Below, one piece after another: positions 14,389-22,262 of a stretch of DNA of 45,532 nucleotides. Position numbers and translations under genes: made by a program. The stretch covers positions 1 through 45,532 of IMG/VR virus record IMGVR_UViG_3300007276_000012; one strand, given 5' to 3'. Numbering within the stretch: position 1 is the first letter of the stretch; every line of letters begins with the position of its first letter. The notes under the pieces were generated by a model. The model made no database searches, was not told the DNA's origin, and saw nothing but the letters and a program-made list of their open reading frames with translations. This DNA comes from a virus.

Positions 14389-15534
14389 TTACCCCCTCGT
14401 TGACGATGAAATATCGTCGATAGCTGTTTGTGCCATTCCATCTACCACACGCACCACGCGACGGTCGATAACTTGCCCGTCGAGATTTAACGACACGTTG
14501 ATATTCTGTGTCGAGTTCGTTGATGTTTTGTGTTGCTGTAAACCCGTGGAATTAAACTCATCGGTCACGACGTTAGGTGCACTATTATTGAATAATTCGG
14601 GAAACACGTTCCGAACAGGGTCTGTTACCCAATCCGGTATGATTGAATCGTTCGGGACGGGGTAAGAATAACGACGTTGACCCTCCGATAAACCCGCAGC
14701 CACGTCTAAGCTGTGAAGTTGGTCCGCAACAAGTGCAGCGTCGTTTGACGTTGCTGTACCGAGTACACCGCGAGTGACAGCTCCGACCGTTTTAAATATA
14801 TCCAAGCGCTCCGACGAAAACCACGAGTTTATTTTACCCGTTATGTCATTAATCACCGGTAAAATCTCAGCGCCGATAGTTTCACCTACTGATTTTATAT
14901 TAGCGTTTAACTCAGTGTTATTTATTTTAAATTCGTTAGCGTCAGCCGCCCTACCAGGCGTGATATCAGTGTTAATCTCTTTATATTTAGCGATTAAACG
15001 TGACACCTCGTTACTACCTTTTGACAGCAACAATAAACCCGCTTCATCAAAACCTAGCGCGTCGGCCATGTTTATACGTTGAGTTTGTGTTGCGTTTTTA
15101 AACTGTTCAGCTATCAACGTGAGTGCTTGAACTGAGTCAGTGGCGTTAATAATGTCATTAGCGTCACCCTGTGCTATACCAAATGACGCAATAAAACTAG
15201 CGTCACCTTTTTCTAAACCGGCTCTGAAACGTTCAAGTTTCTCAAGTGAACCCATAGCGCTTTCAAGTGACCCACCTGTTTCTGTGAACGCAAAACCCAA
15301 CGCTTTCACGTCGTCAGCAACAACCCCGTAAATTTTGCCGAAATTCACAAGTTTGTTAGTTTCGTCAGCAAAACCTTGACCGAGTTTGAACGCACCAAAC
15401 GCACCAGCGACGACCGCGCCGAGTTGTAGCGCTTTGGATTTTATCGAATCAATGCCAGATTCGACTTGTGTTGCCGATTTCTTGTCGTATGAAAAACCTA
15501 TACCTACGAGAAACGAACTAATGACATTAGACAT
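14389..15534 (-). CDS. Tail tape measure protein (short)
   Basis: 381 residues from the ATG at 15534, which has GGTGG upstream; an earlier start at 15624 would overlap a promoter. N-terminal helix, then Ala/Gly-rich VVAGAFGAFKLGQGFADE, a hydrophobic segment typical of tape measure proteins, then helices (ESAMGSLEKLERFRAGL, FDEAGLLLLSKG). Order chaperone, then tape measure, then Dit/hub supports the call, though a plus-strand cassette separates it from the chaperone. Short for a tape measure, implying a short tail. Confidence 0.75.
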   Translation of the reverse strand: MSNVISSFLVGIGFSYDKKSATQVESGIDSIKSKALQLGAVVAGAFGAFKLGQGFADETNKLVNFGKIYGVVADDVKALGFAFTETGGSLESAMGSLEKLERFRAGLEKGDASFIASFGIAQGDANDIINATDSVQALTLIAEQFKNATQTQRINMADALGFDEAGLLLLSKGSNEVSRLIAKYKEINTDITPGRAADANEFKINNTELNANIKSVGETIGAEILPVINDITGKINSWFSSERLDIFKTVGAVTRGVLGTATSNDAALVADQLHSLDVAAGLSEGQRRYSYPVPNDSIIPDWVTDPVRNVFPELFNNSAPNVVTDEFNSTGLQQHKTSTNSTQNINVSLNLDGQVIDRRVVRVVDGMAQTAIDDISSSTRG

Positions 15535-15608
15535 AATGACCACCGTGTATTTAATTGTTGATAGTATAACACGCGATGCGATATTAAAAAATAATTGAGT
15601 TCGTATGG

Positions 15609-15637
15609 TTGACAACGTCGTCAATAGTGTTTAATAT
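15609..15637 (+). promoter_or_regulatory. Promoter with TTGAC-N6-GTCAA operator
   Basis: TTGACA (15609-15614), 17-nt spacer, TAATAT (15632-15637). The -35 is one arm of the dyad TTGAC-AACGTC-GTCAA (15609-15624). The sequence through AATAGTGTT is nearly the same as the promoter at 20747. Drives the three-gene plus-strand cassette. Confidence 0.75.
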
Positions 15638-15668
15638 CTAGTTATCGAAACAAAACTAGGAGTAAATT

Positions 15669-15827
15669 ATGGAACAAGGTCAACTATCTAGAGCACGTAA
15701 CGAAATTACGCGGTTACGTCACACACTTGTCGCTATGACTAGTGTCGCTATATTACTAGCGTTCGGTGCAGTGATGTTAGCGTTTGAAGTGTTGGAACTG
15801 CACGACAAAATGGCGGGTGTGTTATGA
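15669..15827 (+). CDS. Small membrane protein (52 aa)
   Basis: ATG with AGGAG 7 bases upstream. Basic N-terminus (SRARNEITRLRH), one transmembrane segment (VAMTSVAILLAFGAVMLAF), short acidic tail. Stop overlaps the next start (ATGA). First gene of a promoter-driven cassette inserted opposite to the tail operon. Function unknown. Confidence 0.7.
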   Translation: MEQGQLSRARNEITRLRHTLVAMTSVAILLAFGAVMLAFEVLELHDKMAGVL

Positions 15828-16180
15828 ATAAAACCACGAGTGACGCCGTTATACATTACTGCGGTAAATGGCCGAAGTTGAGTTACGGTAAAAATTGGAT
15901 CGTGTATCGTAACTCAGACGGGTTCGAAAACTGGTCATTGTGGGACGATGGCGAATTAAACGAAACGTGGCAGCGAGTTTGCACACGTGAGCAATTCGAA
16001 CAACACACGTCGCACAACGTGAACACCGAGGGGATGCAGGGCGACGTTAAAGAATTTTACAAAGACGGACAACACGCGAAACACGGTGATAAAAATCCGT
16101 ACAATCGACTAACACAAGTTAGAGCGTTTCACAGTTGGTCTGCCGGTTATTGTGATAAACATGGGGAGTTACCTAAATGA
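15824..16180 (+). CDS. Hypothetical protein with RMF-like C-terminus
   Basis: 118 residues. Aromatic-rich N-terminal half (YGKNWIVYRNSDGFENWSLW) and a C-terminal GDKNPYN-x-RAFHSWSAGYCDKHGE that recalls short ribosome-modulation-factor-like NPY..W..G sequences in phage proteins. The similarity is faint. Translationally coupled to both neighbours by ATGA overlaps. Confidence 0.6.
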   Translation: MNKTTSDAVIHYCGKWPKLSYGKNWIVYRNSDGFENWSLWDDGELNETWQRVCTREQFEQHTSHNVNTEGMQGDVKEFYKDGQHAKHGDKNPYNRLTQVRAFHSWSAGYCDKHGELPK

Positions 16181-16731
16181 TTAAAACACTTAAAGGTTTG
16201 TTAACTGTAGCGGCAAAGAAAGACATTCGTTACTATTTGAACGGGGTTCACGTTGTTTGCGATAGCTCGGGTGTTGTCAAACTTGAAGCGTCTGACGGTT
16301 CAACTGGTATGATACTCACGATCACGTCGGGTATGTTTAACGTAGCGCCCAATACTGACGTGATATTGTGTGGCACGTCGCTCGCTAACCTGTTAAAACT
16401 ATTCGGGTCAAAAGCTACACCAACGTTCACAATTAACAACGAGTCGGCGCGCATCGGTGAATACAATGTGGACTTAATCGACGGACGTTATCCAGATTTA
16501 GCGCGCGCAATGCGTTTGAACGAAACGGGTACATTTACAGGTGATGAAATTGGGATGAACTTTACGCTATTGGGTAAATTATGCAAAGCGTGTGAATTAG
16601 TTTTACATGGTCACACTTTTAAAACTGGTTTGTTTAAATTCCGAGACGCTTCAACGTCATTGCTAATTTCTAGAAAATTTAACGATGATAAAGACTTGTT
16701 ACAAGTTGCGATAATGCCGACACGTATATAA
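16177..16731 (+). CDS. Sliding-clamp-like (DnaN-like) protein
   Basis: 184 residues. AAKKDIRYYLNGVHV then VKLEASDGSTGM, and VDLIDGRYPDLARAM, resemble the conserved starts and the DGRFPDY motif of beta-clamp domains. The length fits about one to one and a half clamp domains (a full DnaN subunit is about 370). Such short clamp-like proteins occur in phages and may bind or replace the host clamp. Last gene of the cassette; ends at a bidirectional terminator. Confidence 0.6.
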   Translation: MIKTLKGLLTVAAKKDIRYYLNGVHVVCDSSGVVKLEASDGSTGMILTITSGMFNVAPNTDVILCGTSLANLLKLFGSKATPTFTINNESARIGEYNVDLIDGRYPDLARAMRLNETGTFTGDEIGMNFTLLGKLCKACELVLHGHTFKTGLFKFRDASTSLLISRKFNDDKDLLQVAIMPTRI

Positions 16732-16732
16732 C

Positions 16733-16762
16733 AAAACACCCCTACGATGGGGCGTTTTTTTT
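16733..16762. terminator. Bidirectional terminator between convergent genes
   Basis: AAAACaCCCC-tacgat-GGGGcGTTTTTTTT: the A and T tracts pair around a GC core, so it can act on both strands. It lies at the end of the clamp-like gene (plus) and overlaps the end of the tail chaperone extension frame (minus). Confidence 0.85.
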
Positions 16763-16966
16763 AGCTGCGATGATCATTTCTTCGATTACATTGTGGAATC
16801 GTAACACGTCAGCAATTGAATACGTGCCGTCGTTCAATTCGGCCCATGTGCAGAGTGGTGGACATAACCCCACAACTCCAACACATGGTGTCATCATAAA
16901 CCAATCGGTTAACCCTTCACGCTCTTTGCTTGTGCTCGACGCGCGGCGTTTTCGCTGTCGAGCCAA
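16742..16966 (-). CDS. Tail chaperone extension in -1 frame (probable frameshift product)
   Basis: Open frame -1 relative to the chaperone, overlapping its last about 19 codons and running about 55 residues beyond the stop (DWFMMTPCVGVVGLCPPLC, TWAELNDGTYSIADVLRFH). Frames of this kind are fused to the chaperone by -1 slippage in many tailed phages. No textbook heptamer is present; CGAAAAC and GCAAAG in the overlap are the best slip candidates. Independent translation cannot be excluded. Confidence 0.5.
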   Translation of the reverse strand: MARQRKRRASSTSKEREGLTDWFMMTPCVGVVGLCPPLCTWAELNDGTYSIADVLRFHNVIEEMIIAAKKNAPS

Positions 16967-17304
16967 GTAAAATAATCGCCAAGGTTAAACATAATCGCTT
17001 CAGCTACTAATTTAAAATAGCTCGTCATCGAACCTTGAAAATTAGCGAGCGTTACGGGTGTGTCGGTTCCAGCGATAAACGCTTTACGTAATACCACATT
17101 AGATATTTCGTCAAACGTCGATTCAGGTAACGACATCAACAAACCGAACAACATCGTCGAGTCGATTTCTAACGTATCGGTCGTAGCGCTATTAAAAGCA
17201 ATTTTAGCGCCGATGTGTAACATTATTTTTTTCTGTTCAACAGCCGAGGCTTGCGCTACGTTGTATTGAACATCATTAATCGTAATGGCCCGTATTTGTG
17301 ACAT
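16909..17304 (-). CDS. Tail assembly chaperone (short form)
   Basis: 131 residues. Mostly helical; starts SQIRAITINDVQYNVAQASA, ends NLGDYFTWLDSENAARRAQ before its stop. Located between tube and tape measure genes, the usual place of tail chaperones, and overlapped by a -1 frame that extends past the stop. The short product likely keeps the tape measure soluble with its frameshifted partner. Confidence 0.7.
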   Translation of the reverse strand: MSQIRAITINDVQYNVAQASAVEQKKIMLHIGAKIAFNSATTDTLEIDSTMLFGLLMSLPESTFDEISNVVLRKAFIAGTDTPVTLANFQGSMTSYFKLVAEAIMFNLGDYFTWLDSENAARRAQAKSVKG

Positions 17305-17717
17305 TAGTTAGATCCCTTAGTGGCAGTCCAGCTATTAAACTCCATAGTGAACTGGTCATCGCTGACAGTTGTACCAGCTCGGTTCATCGCTGCGTCGTTT
17401 GTGATCACGCCTTCCGTACCGATAGCCGCTTCGAGCGTACCAATTTGAGTCCACGACAAAGTGATATCCGCGTTAGAGTTAAACAACCCTTGCATATACG
17501 CCGAGTCTTGCGAACCTGGGTTAAAGTAAACGTTAACAGTACGTCCGGGGTTTTTGCGATTCAAACGTATAGCTCGACCACCTTGACCACGGCGAAGCGT
17601 GACTTTAGGGTCGATAGGTGCATCACTATACGGACTAGCCGTTTCACCCCATTCTTCCATTAAACGACCGTTGATAGTCAGTACGGAACTATCGGGACCA
17701 AAATTATTTAAAGCCAT
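17304..17717 (-). CDS. Tail tube protein (DUF3277)
   Basis: 137 residues. LNNFGPDSSVLTINGRLMEE near the start, then GRTVNVYFNPGSQDSAY and a C-terminal DDQFTMEFNSWTATKG, match the DUF3277 tube family that follows a DUF3383 sheath. The chaperone follows with a one-base overlap. Forms the inner tube of the contractile tail. Confidence 0.8.
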   Translation of the reverse strand: MALNNFGPDSSVLTINGRLMEEWGETASPYSDAPIDPKVTLRRGQGGRAIRLNRKNPGRTVNVYFNPGSQDSAYMQGLFNSNADITLSWTQIGTLEAAIGTEGVITNDAAMNRAGTTVSDDQFTMEFNSWTATKGSN

Positions 17718-17729
17718 TTTAAAGCCCTC

Positions 17730-18872
17730 TTAGTAAACGTTGATATCAACAGGCACTGAATGAATCGCGCCCTTACGGAAAATACGGATACGTAACGGTG
17801 CAGATTTACGTGCCGCGCGGTCTGGGTCGGTTAGGTTCAAAATATCTTCGGGTTTCGTTAAAATCTCGTAACCTTCGGTAAATTTCAACACACCGTCGTC
17901 AGGGTCGATATAATTACGAGGACCTAAGAACCCGTTATTAATGTACTGTTGACAGAACGCTTTAGCCGCACCGATTAACACCGATTGGCCGACAGGGTCT
18001 TGACCAAGTTTAGTCGGCTGGTTTGCAACGGCGTTGTATAGGTTAACACTCGCAGCGTTCGAGAATGCCGCTAAGTTAATCACGTCGTCCATGTATTCGC
18101 CGTATGATGAATGTGACCACGAGTTAATAACACGACCAGCATCAACGGCACCTTGTAACTCGACCTTAGTGTAGAACATACATTTTTTAGTCGGTTGGGT
18201 CATCGCTGCGTATGCTGTGCCCGTCAAATCTTCACCAGCGACACCAGACAATACTTTAAACTCACCGGTAATTGTTGAGTTAATCGCACTGTAGTTCACT
18301 TTAGCGAACGGTACGCATAACTTGATACCTGCATACGGGTCGGTCGCGTGTGCCAGTGTACCAGCGAAGCGATAGCCCGACGTGGTTAACAGCGTTGCGA
18401 TGTCTGTAGCTAGGTTCGGATCACGAATAGCCGTGGCATTAGCGCCAGTTTGACAGTTCATAAACCACGATAAATTATCGTTCGACCATGCCGCAATAGC
18501 TTGAACGTCAGCGGTTGACGCGTAAACAGGCGCAGTAAAGAACGAGTAAAACCACCAAAAGGCGTTACGGGCTTTATTAAGCGTAGCTGTCCAAGTCGCG
18601 TCGGCGTCAGCAGTACCCCAAATAGTTAGCGAGTTCATACGCGGCGTACCGGATAACCAGTATCGCGCCATTTTGTACGTTTCGGTTGTGTCGGCAAAGT
18701 CGACAGCCAAATCGGTTAAGTTTGAGTATACACGGCGCGTATCGACGGCAAAACCGACGGGTAGCTCCGACTCTGGGGCAAATCCACACGCTGAACCGAA
18801 GTTGGCTGTGCCAAGTCCTTGCGGCGCTATAAGCGTGTTGATCTGAATAATATTATCAACATTAAAAGACAT
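17730..18872 (-). CDS. Contractile tail sheath (DUF3383)
   Basis: 380 residues; ribosome binding site AGAGGA 9 bases upstream. DUF3383 features: VDNIIQINTLIAPQG near the start, a Trp-rich central part (FWWFYSFF, NDNLSWFMNC), and the C-terminal sheath region (YINNGFLGPRNYIDPDDG, RIFRKGAIHSVPVDINVY). Main contractile protein of the tail. Confidence 0.85.
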   Translation of the reverse strand: MSFNVDNIIQINTLIAPQGLGTANFGSACGFAPESELPVGFAVDTRRVYSNLTDLAVDFADTTETYKMARYWLSGTPRMNSLTIWGTADADATWTATLNKARNAFWWFYSFFTAPVYASTADVQAIAAWSNDNLSWFMNCQTGANATAIRDPNLATDIATLLTTSGYRFAGTLAHATDPYAGIKLCVPFAKVNYSAINSTITGEFKVLSGVAGEDLTGTAYAAMTQPTKKCMFYTKVELQGAVDAGRVINSWSHSSYGEYMDDVINLAAFSNAASVNLYNAVANQPTKLGQDPVGQSVLIGAAKAFCQQYINNGFLGPRNYIDPDDGVLKFTEGYEILTKPEDILNLTDPDRAARKSAPLRIRIFRKGAIHSVPVDINVY

Positions 18873-18910
18873 TTAGGTTAATCCTCTTGATTGCAATCTT
18901 GAACAGTATA

Positions 18911-19459
18911 CTACACACCCACACTATCTTCTAGCACGACTGTACCGTCCTCTAGCTCAACCTGCCAGCTAGCCGACTCGATGTTATTCATCGCGACGGT
19001 TTGACGCGTCTCATACATCAAATAAATGTAAATCTGTGCTCGTTGTTCAGGGTTTCCCGATTGTAACCGTGTGAGGTTATTCGGTGCACTGGTACGTTGC
19101 CAACCAATACCGGCAGCACGTAACGCGGCGCTAACATCGGGGCGCTTGTTGCACTGTAACAGACGTTCGACACGACTCAACGCATCAACACCACGAAACA
19201 CGTTTACGGACGCTTCAACGATAACCTGGGCGCGTGGTTCGACGTCTATTGAGCGAGGCGTTAAACTCGTTGAGCGATACATGTTCGCTTGACCACGTTC
19301 GGATATGGATTGTTTGGGCTCAATCGTGGCGTACTCGCCAGCGGGTGACGGTAACCCCACGCCTGAGCTATCAACTTGATCTGTTAATATAACCGTCGTC
19401 AAACCCGTAACGAGTTTAACGATCGGTTGTAATACTTGAAATATCTCTAAGCGTGTCAT
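18911..19459 (-). CDS. Neck terminator-like protein
   Basis: 182 residues. LPSPAGEYATIEPKQSISERG, VEASVNVFRGVDALSRVERL and IYIYLMYETRQTV match phage neck/tail terminator proteins of the gp12-like (LIC12616) type that precede sheath genes. Overlaps the preceding stop by 4 bases. Probably caps the tail at the neck. Confidence 0.65.
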   Translation of the reverse strand: MTRLEIFQVLQPIVKLVTGLTTVILTDQVDSSGVGLPSPAGEYATIEPKQSISERGQANMYRSTSLTPRSIDVEPRAQVIVEASVNVFRGVDALSRVERLLQCNKRPDVSAALRAAGIGWQRTSAPNNLTRLQSGNPEQRAQIYIYLMYETRQTVAMNNIESASWQVELEDGTVVLEDSVGV

Positions 19460-19818
19460 AGTTGCACATCCAAACGGCTAACAATGGCCTTACAGTAATT
19501 ACGCCACGGGCGATTATCTAACTTGTGACACTTCCACGTTTGACCAGCGAATGTCCACAAATCAGATTGTTGGATACTCGCGTCGATCCCGTCGTTAACG
19601 TAAATACGTCGAGCGTCGATAATACGTTCCCCACCCTTTTCGAGCGCTTCGATTTCGCGGTCACTGGCGGGCTGAACGGTGACAGTGTGTGACGTCGTTA
19701 CGCTCGTACCGTCTTGCCAAATACCGTCGGTGTCGTACCCGCCGTTAGTGCGTGCAGTCCGTGTAGCTGGTCCCGATTGAAACGTCGAGTCGACGTGGCC
19801 TAACATTGATAAAGTCAT
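19456..19818 (-). CDS. Head-tail joining protein (head closure)
   Basis: 120 residues. SDREIEALEKGGERIIDARR, followed by DLWTFAGQTWKCHKLDNRPW, is a pattern of head-closure/neck proteins in this region of Bcep-type genomes. Position between the virion morphogenesis protein and the tail terminator supports the role. No specific family named with certainty. Confidence 0.6.
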   Translation of the reverse strand: MTLSMLGHVDSTFQSGPATRTARTNGGYDTDGIWQDGTSVTTSHTVTVQPASDREIEALEKGGERIIDARRIYVNDGIDASIQQSDLWTFAGQTWKCHKLDNRPWRNYCKAIVSRLDVQL

Positions 19819-19821
19819 TTG

Positions 19822-20424
19822 TTACAATCCCTCGGTAGGTTTACCGCTATCGATTTTATACGTGACGCTTTGGCGCATCGCTCCCGAATCTATCAGCGGA
19901 TTTGACGAACCTTTCTTTTTGATCGTGCTTGCCGCGTTCGGCGGTGTGCGTAAATCCGTCATGTATTTTTGAACCTTACCGACCGCCACGACCCCGACCT
20001 TGTTTAACGCCTGTTCGGGTGTGCCGCCGTCGGCCATTGTTTTCTCGATGATACTCAGGTATTCGTCGTTACCACTCGCAACGCCAGGGCTAAGCCACGG
20101 GCGGGCAGGTATTTTAATCACGTGTGGGCCTGTGACACCCAACTCCATGTAACCTTTGCCTGATTTTAAAAACCTCACTTCGTTACGATCCGATGCGGCT
20201 TTACTCGCGTAACCGTAGGACGTGCCGCCGGGGTGATTAATATCCGCGCCGAACTCGTGAACCGCACCAAGTCCCGCCATGGTTAAATCGTCCGACTCGA
20301 CGTTGCCCGCATCCTCGTGAATACCAATGGTCACAAATTTGTCAGTCATCAACTCGCGCAACGCCTTTTGAATAGCGTCACGGGCTTGTTGTACGTTGAT
20401 CACAGTCACTTTAGGTTTTATCAT
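19822..20424 (-). CDS. Tail completion / virion morphogenesis protein (HK97 gp10-like)
   Basis: 200 residues from the ATG at 20424; no good ribosome binding site is seen there, so a start up to 20511 is possible. GLGAVHEFGADI and the later IPARPWLSPG are family hallmarks, followed by helices and GAMRQSVTYKI at the C-terminus. An inverted repeat, TATAAC-acgc-GTTATA (20434-20449), lies just before the start and could be an operator. Confidence 0.75.
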   Translation of the reverse strand: MIKPKVTVINVQQARDAIQKALRELMTDKFVTIGIHEDAGNVESDDLTMAGLGAVHEFGADINHPGGTSYGYASKAASDRNEVRFLKSGKGYMELGVTGPHVIKIPARPWLSPGVASGNDEYLSIIEKTMADGGTPEQALNKVGVVAVGKVQKYMTDLRTPPNAASTIKKKGSSNPLIDSGAMRQSVTYKIDSGKPTEGL

Positions 20425-20518
20425 GTCGTCGATTATAACACGCGTTATAGTACCCTGCACTAACCCCACAATAAAATAAGGTCGGGGCGTTATTAAGAAT
20501 TTAAAAATCAATCACTTA

Positions 20519-20746
20519 TCACTCTTACCTCTATACCTTACTTTTTAATAACTGTAAGAATTATAAGTATGTATATAGTATATACAGTATGGATCATACA
20601 TACTTATACAGATAATATACAAGAATACTATAGAGAGTATCGAACGATACGGGGTTTGTAGTATAAACAAGGTAACTCTTTCGAATCAACACGTTACGCC
20701 ACCTCAAACACCGTGTCATTACCTCAAAGTTCGGGTAAATGAATGA
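20519..20746. promoter_or_regulatory. AT-rich control region, copy A
   Basis: No gene. Contains ACCTCTATACCT, a run of TATATAGTATATAC-type alternating AT, AGAGAGTATCGAACGATACG with a GTATC/GATAC hairpin, then GAATCAACA and ACCTCAAAC. The same elements occur in the same order at 34380-34590, so the two regions share an origin. Both lie where minus-strand operons face plus-strand genes. Candidate divergent promoter region or replication origin. Confidence 0.7.
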
Positions 20747-20774
20747 TTGACAACCGCGTCAATAGTGTTAGTAT
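20747..20774 (+). promoter_or_regulatory. Promoter with TTGAC-N6-GTCAA operator
   Basis: TTGACA, 16-nt spacer, TAGTAT; the dyad TTGAC-AACCGC-GTCAA covers 20747-20762. Nearly identical to the element at 15609, including the shared AATAGTGTT. Drives the lipoprotein gene. Confidence 0.75.
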
Positions 20775-20826
20775 ACAAATCAGACGACGGAGATTCGCTT
20801 CGTCGCGTTAACGAACGGTGAACGAT

Positions 20827-21192
20827 ATGAAAAAGATTATTAGTATATTTTTAGTTTTGGGTTTATTTGGTTGTAGCGATGCGATGGTCGCGTCAAGTAA
20901 TTTGTCAAAAGCGTCCGACATGTTCGAAATAGAAAGAAGAATAGTGTTTTACAATGGTATAACTGGAGAATACATGTTATCCATTGAAGGATTATGTTCC
21001 ATATCACCAGACTCTACAAAGGTGGCAGTGACATGTAAAACTGGAAAAGATGAATACAAGAAACATTATCTTGGTTTATCTGACAATGTGACTTACTTCG
21101 CCGAACAGATTGAATCGTCAGGTGTAGGTGTTGATAGTTACCGCGTGATATTTAAACCATCGGCGATTATACCAGACATCGAACTGCATTAA
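20827..21192 (+). CDS. Phage lipoprotein (beta-sandwich type)
   Basis: 121 residues from the ATG at 20827 (a GTG 9 bases earlier is less likely). Lipoprotein signal MKKIISIFLVLGLFGCS with lipobox LFGC. The mature part is all-beta (RRIVFYNGITGEYMLSIEG, HYLGLSDNVTYFAEQI), resembling beta-sandwich lipoproteins of temperate and lytic enterophages. Codons are more AT-rich than its neighbours, and it has its own promoter inside the virion operon. Surface lipoproteins of this kind often block receptors against superinfection; here that is inference. Confidence 0.75.
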   Translation: MKKIISIFLVLGLFGCSDAMVASSNLSKASDMFEIERRIVFYNGITGEYMLSIEGLCSISPDSTKVAVTCKTGKDEYKKHYLGLSDNVTYFAEQIESSGVGVDSYRVIFKPSAIIPDIELH

Positions 21193-21204
21193 CCACCTCA
21201 ACAC

Positions 21205-21228
21205 CCGACACGTTACGTAACGTGTCGG
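21205..21228. terminator. 24-bp perfect palindrome between convergent genes
   Basis: CCGACACGTTAC directly followed by its reverse complement, with no spacer. It lies between the lipoprotein gene (plus) and the DUF4054 gene (minus). No T tract follows, so it may be a cruciform or weak bidirectional terminator. Confidence 0.5.
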
Positions 21229-21237
21229 ATCAACTCA

Positions 21238-21672
21238 TTAAACCGCGCGCGCACCCATAGCTGAACGTCTACGTAACCTAAGATATTGAACGCCATATGA
21301 CGTCAACGATAGAAAATCATCTTCCGCCGACTGTATGGCCGTTATGCGAAAGCTAACCGACTCGTCACCCACCGATTTAGCAGCTAGGTTAAGACGTGCC
21401 GCTGCATCGATTTTCGACGGGTCAGTAGCACCCGCTGCCGTGTTGTAAGTGATACTCAACCAGTGGGCGGCGTAAAAGAACATGCCGCGACGCTTGAAGT
21501 TACGACAATCGTTAATATCCAATACGCCCCATCGCGAAACTGAACCCGTTTCTGCGTCAGCTTCACAAACCGCCTCTGTGACCACGCCATCAGGCCACTT
21601 CGTTAAGTCGCTGAACGCCGGTTGTGCGCTGCGAAACGCTGTTAATAATTCCGCTGTTATTGGTTCGCTCAT
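21238..21672 (-). CDS. Head-tail connector (DUF4054)
   Basis: 144 residues. FRSAQPAFSDLTKWPDGVV then VTEAVCEADAETGSVSRWG and MFFYAAHWLSITY are DUF4054 hallmarks; the C-terminus SLTSYGVQYLRLRRR is typical. First connector ring on the portal. Start overlaps the preceding stop. Confidence 0.8.
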   Translation of the reverse strand: MSEPITAELLTAFRSAQPAFSDLTKWPDGVVTEAVCEADAETGSVSRWGVLDINDCRNFKRRGMFFYAAHWLSITYNTAAGATDPSKIDAAARLNLAAKSVGDESVSFRITAIQSAEDDFLSLTSYGVQYLRLRRRSAMGARAV

Positions 21673-22247
21673 AATAAATCACCGTTCGGGAAATCTAATT
21701 CACCTTCGTAAAACTCGATACGTGCCGCGACTTCTTGGTTAGCCGAGTCGAGCGATTCAATTGTCAATAAATATGACGTGTTTGGTTCAAGTATTCGATT
21801 CGTTGCATAACTCGACGTGCTAGACCCTGTTGTTTGGTTCGTGTCGGGGCCAATAGCGTATATCGGTGCGCCACATTGTACGCCGTTATCAGTCAGCGTG
21901 AAACCGGTTAGTAACTTAGTTAACGGTAAACCGCCCGACGTACTCATGTTGTATAACGGATCCTCAACACCACCAGTATATGACGGGTTTTTATAAATGC
22001 GCGCAATAACGCCCGCTTGACGATACGCAAATTCGCGCTTTTTCAAGTCCACAGGTAATGCACCGACTTGTAAAATCGATGTGACGACAGCCTCGGACGA
22101 TACGGTGACCATCCGCGACGCCTCCCACTGTACGCCCTGCTTTTTATTCGCTTCGTCGTACGTCTGCACACAAAACGCTTTCAACGAGTTCACGACTTGT
22201 ATCATGATGTTGTCAGCATTAAGTATTCGCCAAAACTTAGGGTTCAT
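21669..22247 (-). CDS. Hypothetical virion protein
   Basis: 192 residues. Mixed alpha/beta; middle region IYKNPSYTGGVEDPLYNMS and a C-terminal SYLLTIESLDSANQEVAARI that looks like a beta-sandwich. Lies between the esterase-bearing protein and the DUF4054 connector, in the operon order of virion genes. No family recognised. Confidence 0.6.
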   Translation of the reverse strand: MNPKFWRILNADNIMIQVVNSLKAFCVQTYDEANKKQGVQWEASRMVTVSSEAVVTSILQVGALPVDLKKREFAYRQAGVIARIYKNPSYTGGVEDPLYNMSTSGGLPLTKLLTGFTLTDNGVQCGAPIYAIGPDTNQTTGSSTSSYATNRILEPNTSYLLTIESLDSANQEVAARIEFYEGELDFPNGDLL

Positions 22248-22262
22248 TTTAATTTCTTAGTT

